Below are positions 1 through 5,975 of a stretch of DNA of 6,319 bases, in pieces (positions within the stretch are counted from its first letter, which is position 1; each line of letters begins with the position of its first letter). Below the pieces are notes generated by a model. That model was not told where the DNA came from, ran no database searches, and was given only the letters and a program-made list of their open reading frames with translations. The stretch comes from Bacillota bacterium (lineage in GTDB: Bacteria; Bacillota; Clostridia; Acetivibrionales; DSM-1351), in NCBI GenBank assembly GCA_023412275.1, contig JAEYNY010000014.1:1-6319 (forward strand). Reading direction: 5' to 3'. The translations under genes were made by a program, and so were the position numbers.

Positions 1-34
1 CAGGTCGGGGGTTCGATTCCGTCCGCCAGCTCCA
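1..34 (+). tRNA. tRNA-Thr, 3' part only (cut by the window edge)
   Basis: Only the variable loop, T arm, acceptor 3' strand and encoded CCA (32-34) are present; the anticodon lies outside the window. The T loop TTCGATT spans 12-18. The acceptor 3' strand is CGCCAGC (24-30) with a U discriminator at 31, which fits a clostridial threonine tRNA and a 5' strand of GCTGGCG. The identity is inferred from this acceptor end and from the common Thr-Tyr tRNA order, not from an anticodon. The T stem (7-11 with 19-23) has a G-G opposition (9/21) and a G-U pair (8/22). Confidence 0.75.
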
Positions 35-37
35 TAT

Positions 38-122
38 GGAGGGGTTCCCGAGTGGCCAAAGGGGGCAGACTGTAAATCTGTTGTCTCTGACTTCGATGGT
101 TCGAATCCATCTCCCTCCACCA
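38..122 (+). tRNA. tRNA-Tyr (anticodon GUA)
   Basis: This is a complete 85-nt class II tRNA, starting three bases after the preceding tRNA. The acceptor stem pairs GGAGGGG (38-44) with TCCCTCC (112-118), with a G-U pair at its inner end. The discriminator is A119 and CCA (120-122) is encoded. The anticodon stem is 65-69 with 77-81, and the loop CTGTAAA (70-76) carries GTA at 72-74. The long variable arm (82-94) contains a short GTC/GAC stem, as expected for bacterial tRNA-Tyr. The T stem GATGG (95-99) pairs with CCATC (107-111). The molecule reads UAU and UAC codons. Confidence 0.97.
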
Positions 123-125
123 CAA

Positions 126-174
126 AGTCTTGTGCATTCGCTATTGAAGCTGTGTGCAGGGCTTTTTATTTTGT
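126..174 (+). terminator. Rho-independent terminator of the tRNA cluster
   Basis: Positions 126-136 pair with 153-163 as an 11-bp stem that includes four G-U pairs, around a 16-nt loop. The stem runs directly into a U-rich tract (163-174, TTTTTATTTTGT on the DNA). It begins four bases after the tRNA-Tyr CCA end, so it is well placed to end the tRNA transcript. Because of the wobble pairs it works well only for plus-strand RNA. Confidence 0.75.
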
Positions 175-201
175 TTAAATATAAATTATACCTGTAAATA
201 A

Positions 202-244
202 AAAAGTAGTAAGCATATTTATGAAAAATATACTTACTACTTTT
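202..244 (-). terminator. Terminator of the GT39 mannosyltransferase gene, possibly bidirectional
   Basis: A perfect 12-bp inverted repeat (202-213 with 233-244) continues, after one C-A mismatch, into six more A-T pairs (215-220 with 226-231) around a 5-nt loop. Read on the minus strand, the hairpin lies 12 bases after the mannosyltransferase stop codon and runs into a T-rich tract (TTTTTT then ATTT), the expected layout for that gene. On the plus strand four Ts also follow, so it may act as a back-up terminator for the tRNA cluster and insulate the two convergent units. Confidence 0.85.
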
Positions 245-255
245 CTAGCGTTAGA

Positions 256-2232
256 TTAATACCTGAAACTCCAACCAGGGAACAGTTGCAGCATACTTGC
301 GTACCATCTGGGCACAATCATACCTGATAAGATTGGAAAATACATAATAAATATTATGGCTGTCAATGCTAGATAAATATATACAATCTTTTTTGTATTG
401 CCTCCAAGCTCCATGAATACTTTGATTAAGTATACAATGACAATTATAAGAAAAGGAACAACAGAAAAGTAATGATATATAAATGCCATTCTACGCACTA
501 CCATCCAAGGAATATACTGAAATAAAGCACCGAAAATAGGAACCAACATATATTTGTCTTTTCTTTTAATTGCGACAATTATTCCTGTAATTAGTGACGG
601 TATGCTTATCCACCAGATTAACGGATTTCCCATACAAATAATACTGGAAGTTAAATTTTCGGCTGCAAGTGATTTTGAACCGTAATACCATATAGGCTTA
701 GTCATTACGGGCCATTCAAACCACTGTGAAGAATAACTGTGTTTAGCATGCAAATCGTTGTGGAAACTATACATATATGATTGATTATTAAAAAACTCTT
801 TTATACCATTTTCAGGTACCTGCATTATGGATGTATAAGAGGCAAAATAAATGATGCCTGGTATTATAATAAAAAATAGAATACAAAATAACGCAGTTTT
901 AAAAAAGTACTTACTCCAGAATTTGCTGAATAAATCAGATGAAAGACCACTCTTTTTATATGCCATGTAATAAACAATCTCATCGAGCTTTGCAATAACA
1001 AGTATAAGGAAAATCCCCACTGCAGCGTACATTGCTATCCATTTAGTTGCAATACCTATACCAAATATCAGGCCGCAGAGAAAAAGTGGTATAAGTGACT
1101 TCTTAAAGCCTGCTTTGTATGACTTTTTGACAAAGTAGTCGTAAATGTAGTAGTACATTAAAATAACAAAGAAGGTAACATAGACATCTATTGTAGATAT
1201 CCTGGTTTGAACAAAATGCATAAAATCAAACATCATTAAAAATGCTGTGCAAAATGCAAGAAATCTATTTTTGAAAATTTTATAACCAAACAGGTACATG
1301 AGAGGAATCATAGCTACTCCAAATAATGTACCGATAATTCTCCAACCAAATGGGTTTACTCCAAAAATAAGCATACCAATCATAACGAAATATTTTCCCA
1401 GAGGTGGATGTGTTCTTTCAAAGGGATGGACTTTATAAATGAAATCAAGGGCAGTCCTCGGATAAAATACTTCATCGAAATAGGTGTTAGTGGATGATAA
1501 AGTATAAAAATCAACTCTATCTTGTTCGTCAAGAAGATTACTTAACTTATAAGCTTTTCTGTCAGGACTTTTTATAGTATTTTTTATTAATGGATCAACT
1601 GGTGTTATGTTTTTAACTTTGAAAGGCTTATTTGAACCTTTCTCAAATACAGCAAGTTCGTTAATTGCAGCACCGGGTTTATCAGCAATAATCTGAATTT
1701 TACTTGTCTTAAATTCCTTGGTAGATACCTTCCATGAAAAAAAGCCCGATTTCTCAAGAGCCTCAGAAGTTGAATATGTACCGTTGGAATTAAGAAATTT
1801 GATATTAAACTTGGTACCGTCATATTTTTCTTCATTATATCCCTGATAAAGCATAACTTTTGTAACTTCTACTTCACGTCCGAGATCTACAACAAACCCG
1901 TCATTTGTATTAGCGGGAGCCCATGGCGTCTCAGGTATCTTAAATCCTCCCAGATTGTATATTGCCGGAATCGCATATAGTAAAGTCATTACAATCATAA
2001 TAATATAATCTTTTTTAATAAGCTTAATCAAAGGCTTTTTTTCTTTTTCATCGTTTAGTAATCCGTATTCGGTAATTATCAGATTACCTTTTTGAATATT
2101 GCGGATTCTTAGAAAACCCCATATTCCTATACCAACAAGAAATAAAAAGATTACACTCAACATCATTGTCGCAAAGCCGGGCATTTTAACATGTGAAAAA
2201 AAATCAGAAAAATTCTTAAAATACGTTTTCAA
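256..2232 (-). CDS. GT39 family protein O-mannosyltransferase (PMT-type, prenyl-phosphate-mannose dependent)
   Basis: The product is a 658-residue polytopic membrane protein of the PMT family, whose members transfer mannose from a prenyl-phosphate carrier to Ser/Thr of exported proteins on the outer membrane face. I see about a dozen hydrophobic segments, for example 20-42, 76-93, 295-317, 346-368, 443-466, 537-556, 586-604 and 615-635. PMT hallmarks are the acidic pair D253-E254 in FDEVFYPRTA, HPPLGK (275-280), R344/D349 in QTRISTIDVY, NPLIWW (536-541) and YHYF (586-589) near the C-terminus. Between the second helix and the acidic pair lies a beta-rich insert (about 100-205) containing VDLGREVEVTKVMLY, which resembles discoidin (F5/8 type C) domains. 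A first helix, followed by a highly charged stretch (43-75), precedes the usual PMT core. The start is TTG, supported by GGAGG seven bases upstream. The gene appears monocistronic. The acceptor protein cannot be told from this window. Confidence 0.9.
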   Translation of the reverse strand: MKTYFKNFSDFFSHVKMPGFATMMLSVIFLFLVGIGIWGFLRIRNIQKGNLIITEYGLLNDEKEKKPLIKLIKKDYIIMIVMTLLYAIPAIYNLGGFKIPETPWAPANTNDGFVVDLGREVEVTKVMLYQGYNEEKYDGTKFNIKFLNSNGTYSTSEALEKSGFFSWKVSTKEFKTSKIQIIADKPGAAINELAVFEKGSNKPFKVKNITPVDPLIKNTIKSPDRKAYKLSNLLDEQDRVDFYTLSSTNTYFDEVFYPRTALDFIYKVHPFERTHPPLGKYFVMIGMLIFGVNPFGWRIIGTLFGVAMIPLMYLFGYKIFKNRFLAFCTAFLMMFDFMHFVQTRISTIDVYVTFFVILMYYYIYDYFVKKSYKAGFKKSLIPLFLCGLIFGIGIATKWIAMYAAVGIFLILVIAKLDEIVYYMAYKKSGLSSDLFSKFWSKYFFKTALFCILFFIIIPGIIYFASYTSIMQVPENGIKEFFNNQSYMYSFHNDLHAKHSYSSQWFEWPVMTKPIWYYGSKSLAAENLTSSIICMGNPLIWWISIPSLITGIIVAIKRKDKYMLVPIFGALFQYIPWMVVRRMAFIYHYFSVVPFLIIVIVYLIKVFMELGGNTKKIVYIYLALTAIIFIMYFPILSGMIVPRWYASMLQLFPGWSFRY

Positions 2233-2239
2233 GAGTATG

Positions 2240-2244
2240 CCTCC
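2240..2244 (-). promoter_or_regulatory. Ribosome binding site fixing the TTG start of the mannosyltransferase gene
   Basis: Read on the minus strand, GGAGG is followed by a 7-nt spacer and then TTG (2232-2230). The next in-frame ATG is codon 17 and would remove residues just before the first membrane helix. I see no comparable binding site for it, so TTG is preferred. Confidence 0.8.
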
Positions 2245-2275
2245 AATTACGGTTTATTTGAAAAGTTTTACCATA

Positions 2276-2304
2276 ATTATATTATAGTATGTAAAACAAT
2301 ACAA
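2276..2304 (-). promoter_or_regulatory. Putative sigma-A promoter of the mannosyltransferase gene
   Basis: On the minus strand, TTGTAT (2304-2299) is separated by 17 bp from a perfect TATAAT (2281-2276). The -35 box matches only three of six consensus bases. A second overlapping TATAAT (2286-2281) has no well-placed -35. The predicted start near 2269 gives a leader of about 36 nt that contains the GGAGG. Confidence 0.55.
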
Positions 2305-2337
2305 ATAATAGTTGTTAGAGTATAAGCATTGATTTCG

Positions 2338-2365
2338 TTGTAAAACTTAAAAGGTATGTTATAAT
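2338..2365 (+). promoter_or_regulatory. Putative sigma-A promoter of dapF-dapL
   Basis: TTGTAA (2338-2343) is followed by a 16-bp spacer and a perfect TATAAT (2360-2365) preceded by TGT, an extended -10. Transcription should start near 2372, giving a leader of about 70 nt. The leader contains a small 6-bp hairpin (2388-2393 with 2400-2405). It is too short for a lysine riboswitch, so no lysine-sensing element is visible. Confidence 0.65.
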
Positions 2366-2430
2366 ATGAACAAGTTAAATTAATAAAGTAAATGATTCGA
2401 TTTACATAAGATTATTGTGAGTTTGGTGAA

Positions 2431-2435
2431 AGGAG
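2431..2435 (+). promoter_or_regulatory. Ribosome binding site that decides the dapF start
   Basis: AGGAG lies eight bases before the ATG at 2444. A longer in-frame start (GTG at 2417) lies upstream of this site and would place the ribosome binding site inside the coding region, so it is rejected. Confidence 0.85.
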
Positions 2436-2443
2436 AAAATGAA

Positions 2444-3277
2444 ATGAAATTTACAAAAATGCAGGGACTTGGGAATGACTATATATATGTGGATTGCACG
2501 AAAAATATAATTGCAGATCCATCAGCAGTTTCAAAAAGAGTAAGCGACAGACATTTTGGAATAGGATCAGACGGGTTGGTACTTATAATGAGATCAGATA
2601 TAGCTGACTTTAGAATGAGAATGTTTAATTCAGACGGTTCAGAATCTGAAATGTGTGGAAATGCTATACGCTGCGTTGGGAAATATGTATTTGATAATGG
2701 ACTTACAGACAAAAGGAACCTAACAATAGAAACCTTAGCGGGAATAAAAGTACTTGACTTAAAGATTGAAGATAGAAAAGTAGTACAGGTAAGAGTCGAT
2801 ATGGGTGAACCTGTTTTGGAGCCCAAAAAAATACCTGTTAACAGTGACAAGGATAGATTTATTTCTGAGAGTATAGAGATTGACGGTAACAACTACAAGG
2901 TCACAGCCGTATCCATGGGTAATCCGCATGCCATAACGTATGTAGATGACACTGTAGACTTTCCTTTATATGAAGTGGGACCCAAGATGGAAACACATAA
3001 ACTGTTTCCAAGAAAGATAAATGCTGAATTTGTTCAGGTTATAGACAGAACTACCTTGAAAATGAGAGTATGGGAAAGGGGAGCAGGAGAGACCCTTGCT
3101 TGCGGAACAGGTGCCAGCGCTGTACTTGTAGCTTCAGTACTAAATGGTTTATCTGAAAGAGCTGCCACTATAAAACTCCTTGGTGGAGACTTATTTATAG
3201 AATGGTCCGAAAAGGACAATCACGTGTATATGACAGGTCCTGCGGAAAAGGTATTTGAGGGAGAAATAGAAATCTAA
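2444..3277 (+). CDS. dapF: Diaminopimelate epimerase
   Basis: The product (277 residues, normal for the family) interconverts LL- and meso-diaminopimelate in the cytoplasm, using two cysteines as acid and base and no cofactor. Both are present in their family motifs: C71 in SEMCGNAIRCVG and C220 in ETLACGTGASA. The N-terminus MKFTKMQGLGNDY and the segment RHFGIGSDGL (37-46) are also characteristic, as is SMGNPHA (157-163). The two halves of the protein, each supplying one cysteine, form the usual duplicated fold. The start ATG follows AGGAG by eight bases. The gene leads a unit with dapL, 44 bp downstream with no terminator between, and dapL makes its LL-substrate. The meso product feeds lysine synthesis and probably peptidoglycan cross-linking. 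All key residues are intact. Confidence 0.97.
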   Translation: MKFTKMQGLGNDYIYVDCTKNIIADPSAVSKRVSDRHFGIGSDGLVLIMRSDIADFRMRMFNSDGSESEMCGNAIRCVGKYVFDNGLTDKRNLTIETLAGIKVLDLKIEDRKVVQVRVDMGEPVLEPKKIPVNSDKDRFISESIEIDGNNYKVTAVSMGNPHAITYVDDTVDFPLYEVGPKMETHKLFPRKINAEFVQVIDRTTLKMRVWERGAGETLACGTGASAVLVASVLNGLSERAATIKLLGGDLFIEWSEKDNHVYMTGPAEKVFEGEIEI

Positions 3278-3321
3278 CTAAGAACAATATTTTATATTAT
3301 ATAGAAGAGAGGAATAAGAAA

Positions 3322-4554
3322 ATGGCAATAGTTAATGAAAATCATTTAAAACTGCCTGGAAATTATTTATTTGCAGAAATTGGTAAAAGAGTTGCAGCAT
3401 TTAAGGAACAAAACCCCAGTGCGGATATTATAAGGCTTGGTATCGGAGATGTAACTCGTCCGCTTCCTATGGCATGTATAGATGCAATGCACAAGGCTGT
3501 TGACGATATGTCCAGAATAGAAACCTTCAAAGGCTACCCTGAGTATGAGGGATACGATTTTCTCATAAATAAGATAGTTGAGAATGATTATAAAAAAAGA
3601 GGAATCACAATTGGATTTGATGAAGTATTTGTAAGCGATGGTGCTAAAAGTGATACAGCAAATATTCAGGAACTCTTCGGTTTAAATTCAAGAATAGCAG
3701 TTACAGACCCTGTTTATCCTGTTTACGTGGACTCTAACGTTATGGCCGGAAGAACAGGAGACTACATTGATGGAAAATGGACTAACGTAACCTATCTGCC
3801 ATGTACGTCTGAAAACGGTTTTGTTCCGGAACTACCAAAAGAAAAAGTAGACCTTATATACCTGTGTCTGCCAAATAATCCTACAGGAACCACACTCACA
3901 AAGGAACAGTTAAAAGTTTGGGTAGATTATGCTGCAAAAAACAAGTCGATAATATTATTTGACTCTGCCTATGAAGCTTTCATTAGCGAAAAGGATGTTC
4001 CTCACAGTATATACGAAATAGAAGGAGCAAAGGAAGTAGCTATAGAATTCAGAAGCTTTTCGAAGACTGCAGGATTTACAGGCACAAGATGTGCATATAT
4101 TGTAATACCAAAAGAATTGAAAGCCTATACTACCGATGGCAATGAAATTGGACTCAACAGACTTTGGTACAGAAGACAAGCAACTAAGTTCAATGGAGTA
4201 TCCTATATAGTTCAGCGTGGTGCAGAGGCTGTATATTCAGAAGAAGGCCAAAAGCAGGTAAAAGAAACAATATCATATTATTTATCAAATGCAGCAATCA
4301 TAAAAAATGGTTTAGAGAGCATTGGGATAAAGGTCTTTGGAGGAGTAAATGCACCGTATATCTGGATGCAGACTCCAAATAAAATGGATTCTTGGGCGTT
4401 TTTCGATAAGCTTTTAAGTGAGGCTAATATTGTAGGGACTCCCGGAGTAGGTTTCGGGCCTAGCGGACAGGGATATTTCAGACTTACTGCATTTGGAAGC
4501 AGGGAAAATACACAGGCAGCAGTAGAGAGATTTAAAACAAGGCTCAAGGTTTAA
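3322..4554 (+). CDS. dapL: LL-diaminopimelate aminotransferase
   Basis: The product is a 410-residue class I/II, PLP-dependent aminotransferase of the DapL family. It converts tetrahydrodipicolinate plus glutamate directly to LL-diaminopimelate, bypassing the acylated intermediates of the succinylase and acetylase routes. DapL-type motifs are the N-terminus (LPGNYLFAEIGKRV), LGIGDVTRPLP (39-49), FKGYPEYEGY (69-78), SDGAKSD (105-111) and LPNNPTGT (183-190, with N186 as the usual cofactor contact). Further evidence comes from FDSAYEAF (D214, Y217), SFSKTAGFTGTR with the Schiff-base lysine at K248, and the substrate-carboxylate arginine R387 in YFRLTAFG. GAGAGG nine bases before the ATG is the ribosome binding site. 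It is the second gene after dapF and is followed by a strong terminator. The Asp/Phe aminotransferase relatives are less likely, given these motifs and the dapF neighbour. Confidence 0.96.
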   Translation: MAIVNENHLKLPGNYLFAEIGKRVAAFKEQNPSADIIRLGIGDVTRPLPMACIDAMHKAVDDMSRIETFKGYPEYEGYDFLINKIVENDYKKRGITIGFDEVFVSDGAKSDTANIQELFGLNSRIAVTDPVYPVYVDSNVMAGRTGDYIDGKWTNVTYLPCTSENGFVPELPKEKVDLIYLCLPNNPTGTTLTKEQLKVWVDYAAKNKSIILFDSAYEAFISEKDVPHSIYEIEGAKEVAIEFRSFSKTAGFTGTRCAYIVIPKELKAYTTDGNEIGLNRLWYRRQATKFNGVSYIVQRGAEAVYSEEGQKQVKETISYYLSNAAIIKNGLESIGIKVFGGVNAPYIWMQTPNKMDSWAFFDKLLSEANIVGTPGVGFGPSGQGYFRLTAFGSRENTQAAVERFKTRLKV

Positions 4555-4580
4555 AAAATAAAGTTTGTTATATTATAGTT

Positions 4581-4646
4581 AAATAGTCGGTTGGCTTATG
4601 ATAACCATCTTGAAATATGGTTACAAAAGGCTGGCTGACTATTTTT
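4581..4646 (+). terminator. Long wobble-rich terminator hairpin after dapL
   Basis: Positions 4581-4597 pair with 4628-4644 over 17 consecutive pairs, six of them G-U. A 4 by 4 internal loop (4598-4601 and 4624-4627) separates them from an inner perfect 7-bp stem, TAACCAT (4602-4608) with ATGGTTA (4617-4623), around an 8-nt loop. TTTTTATAT follows. The size is unusual for a simple terminator, but the place (27 bases after the dapL stop) and the T tract fit one. The G-U pairs mean the structure is favoured only in plus-strand RNA. Confidence 0.75.
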
Positions 4647-4663
4647 ATATAATAGATTATAAT
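4635..4663 (+). promoter_or_regulatory. Putative promoter of the glycosylase pair, overlapping the dapL terminator
   Basis: CTGACT (4635-4640) matches four of six -35 bases and lies in the right arm of the preceding hairpin. A 17-bp spacer leads to a perfect TATAAT (4658-4663). Another TATAAT (4648-4653) has no good partner. Transcription would start near 4670, about 37 bases before the first gene. Confidence 0.55.
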
Positions 4664-4706
4664 GTTATATAGTTGTACTATAAAAACTGTAAAAGGATGA
4701 GTTAAT

Positions 4707-5279
4707 TTGTTGAACTGGGATCAGCTTAATTCTACTTGTGCTAACTGTAGAAATTGCGACCTTGCCGGAACCAGAACAAATATAGTGATAGGAAGAGGAA
4801 ATCCAAGTGCGCCGATAATGTTCATAGGAGAAGGACCGGGCGAGCAGGAGGATATGCAGGGATTACCCTTCGTTGGCCCGGCGGGACAGCTTTTAGATAC
4901 ATTACTTGAAGCTTTGCAATTCAAACCTGATGGATACTATATTGCTAACGTAGTGAAATGCAGGCCGCCCAATAATAGGGTGCCAAATGAAGATGAAGCA
5001 GAAAAATGTTTGCCCTATTTAAGAAATCAGGTATCCTTGATAAGACCCCGTATAATTGTATGCCTTGGAAGTACTGCGGCAAAATATGTAGTTGCCAGGG
5101 ATATTAAAATTACACAAATACGCGGACAGTGGATTGAAAGAAAGAAATTTTGGATTATGCCGACATTTCATCCGGCAGCATTATTAAGAGATCAAAGTAA
5201 AAAAGAATTACTATTTAATGATATAAAGGAAGTTAAAAAGAAAATAAACCAACTTGAAAGTGAAGAGTCCGGAGGCTAA
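4707..5279 (+). CDS. Type-4 (family 4) uracil-DNA glycosylase, [4Fe-4S] enzyme
   Basis: The product (190 residues) belongs to the family-4 glycosylases, which remove uracil from DNA to start base-excision repair. The four cluster cysteines are C14, C17, C85 and C101, with the CX2C and CX15C spacings of the family; C11 is an extra one. Motif A is GEGPGEQE (41-48), followed by LPFVGPAG (53-60). N81 and the motif B HPAAL (155-159) complete the uracil pocket. By position, E42, E48, F55, N81 and H155 correspond to the residues reported for the Thermus enzyme. The start is TTG, with AAGGA nine bases upstream; a second TTG directly follows but is spaced less well. The lysine-rich tail (from about 164) is typical. 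The next gene is a paralogue, and its GGAGG binding site lies inside the last codons here, so the two are probably cotranscribed and translationally coupled. Confidence 0.95.
   Translation: MLNWDQLNSTCANCRNCDLAGTRTNIVIGRGNPSAPIMFIGEGPGEQEDMQGLPFVGPAGQLLDTLLEALQFKPDGYYIANVVKCRPPNNRVPNEDEAEKCLPYLRNQVSLIRPRIIVCLGSTAAKYVVARDIKITQIRGQWIERKKFWIMPTFHPAALLRDQSKKELLFNDIKEVKKKINQLESEESGG
5271..5275 (+). promoter_or_regulatory. Ribosome binding site of the second glycosylase gene
   Basis: GGAGG lies just before the stop codon of the upstream glycosylase (5277-5279). It is 5 bases from TTG at 5281 and 11 bases from ATG at 5287. A farther in-frame TTG at 5254 is upstream of it and is rejected. Confidence 0.7.
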
Positions 5280-5280
5280 T

Positions 5281-5892
5281 TTGTTTATGAATACAATACA
5301 AAACAGCTTAGAACAATTGTGCTGTGAATATGTACAAGAGTTTAAAGATAAAGAAATAGTGCTTGGCCGTGGTTGTATTGACAGTCCTATTGTTATAATC
5401 GGAGAAGCACCGGGCAAAGATGAAGTTAAACAAGGGAAGCCGTTTGTAGGTGCAGCAGGGAAAAACCTCAATGAATTTATAGAAATATTAGAAATAAGCA
5501 GAGACGATTTGTATATAACAAATGCAATAAAGTACAGACTTGGAAGATTAAATCCCAAAACACAGAGGGTAGTTAACAGACCTGCAACAATGAAGGATAT
5601 AAAGGAAAATCAGATATGGCTCCACAAAGAAATACATTTATTAAAACCACAGATTATTGTTACCCTTGGTAATGTGCCGCTTAAAGCTATAACAAACAAT
5701 TTTGGAATTTCAATTGGAGATATGCATGGTACATTAAATGAATGTAATCTGTCAGGAGAGGTATATAAGATTTTTCCCTTATACCACCCTGCAAGTATCA
5801 TATATAACAGATCACTTAAAGATGTCTATAAGCAGGACATGATTAGCCTTAAACAAGAAGTTAATAAAGTAGATTTAAACCTTAGTAAATAG
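5281..5892 (+). CDS. Divergent uracil-DNA glycosylase-superfamily protein without the Fe-S cysteine set
   Basis: The product (203 residues from TTG) is a paralogue of the upstream glycosylase. Residues 28-85 of the two align without a gap, with 27 of 58 identical by my count. Motif A is GEAPGKDE (41-48), followed by KPFVGAAG (53-60); N81 and HPAS (169-172) are kept, so the uracil pocket looks intact. Of the cluster ligands only C14 remains: C17 and C85 are tyrosines, and the C101 position falls in a stretch without cysteine. The segment after K84 is about nine residues longer than in the neighbour and carries RVVNRP (96-101), and motif B is preceded by about five more residues. With the TTG start both paralogues have equal N-termini, which favours 5281 over ATG 5287, though the latter is possible. 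It starts one base after the previous stop codon. Whether it excises uracil or another damaged base, or binds covalently, is not shown. Confidence 0.85.
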   Translation: MFMNTIQNSLEQLCCEYVQEFKDKEIVLGRGCIDSPIVIIGEAPGKDEVKQGKPFVGAAGKNLNEFIEILEISRDDLYITNAIKYRLGRLNPKTQRVVNRPATMKDIKENQIWLHKEIHLLKPQIIVTLGNVPLKAITNNFGISIGDMHGTLNECNLSGEVYKIFPLYHPASIIYNRSLKDVYKQDMISLKQEVNKVDLNLSK

Positions 5893-5975
5893 GCATTAAC
5901 ATTGGACAAAAGTGTGAATAATAAAGAAAAGGATATCTAAATTAAATTTACCGGTTTATACAGAATTATTAGACG

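Noticed and set aside
202..244. An inverted repeat as an insertion-sequence end or attachment site next to the tRNA genes
   Set aside because: There is no transposase or integrase, no repeat of the tRNA 3' end, and a T-tract beyond the stem; a terminator explains it.
2417..2443. A nine-codon N-terminal extension of dapF from a GTG codon
   Set aside because: The AGGAG binding site lies within the extension, and the family N-terminus (MKFTKMQGLGNDY) starts at the ATG at 2444.
2366..2443. A lysine riboswitch or T-box in the dapF leader
   Set aside because: The leader is only about 70 nt, has just one 6-bp hairpin, and lacks the multi-helix core and any terminator.
2479..2892. A 137-codon open frame on the minus strand inside dapF
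   Set aside because: dapF is clearly coding with all catalytic residues, and the antisense frame shows no recognisable motif or binding site.
4278..4547. An 89-codon minus-strand open frame inside dapL
   Set aside because: It covers the conserved C-terminal domain of dapL, including R387, and has no signal of its own.
5254..5280. A longer start (TTG at 5254) for the second glycosylase
   Set aside because: It would overlap the upstream gene, lies before the GGAGG site and would break the equal N-terminal lengths of the two paralogues.
5211..5558. A 115-codon minus-strand open frame across the glycosylase junction
   Set aside because: It is a mirror of two well-supported genes and has no recognisable domain.
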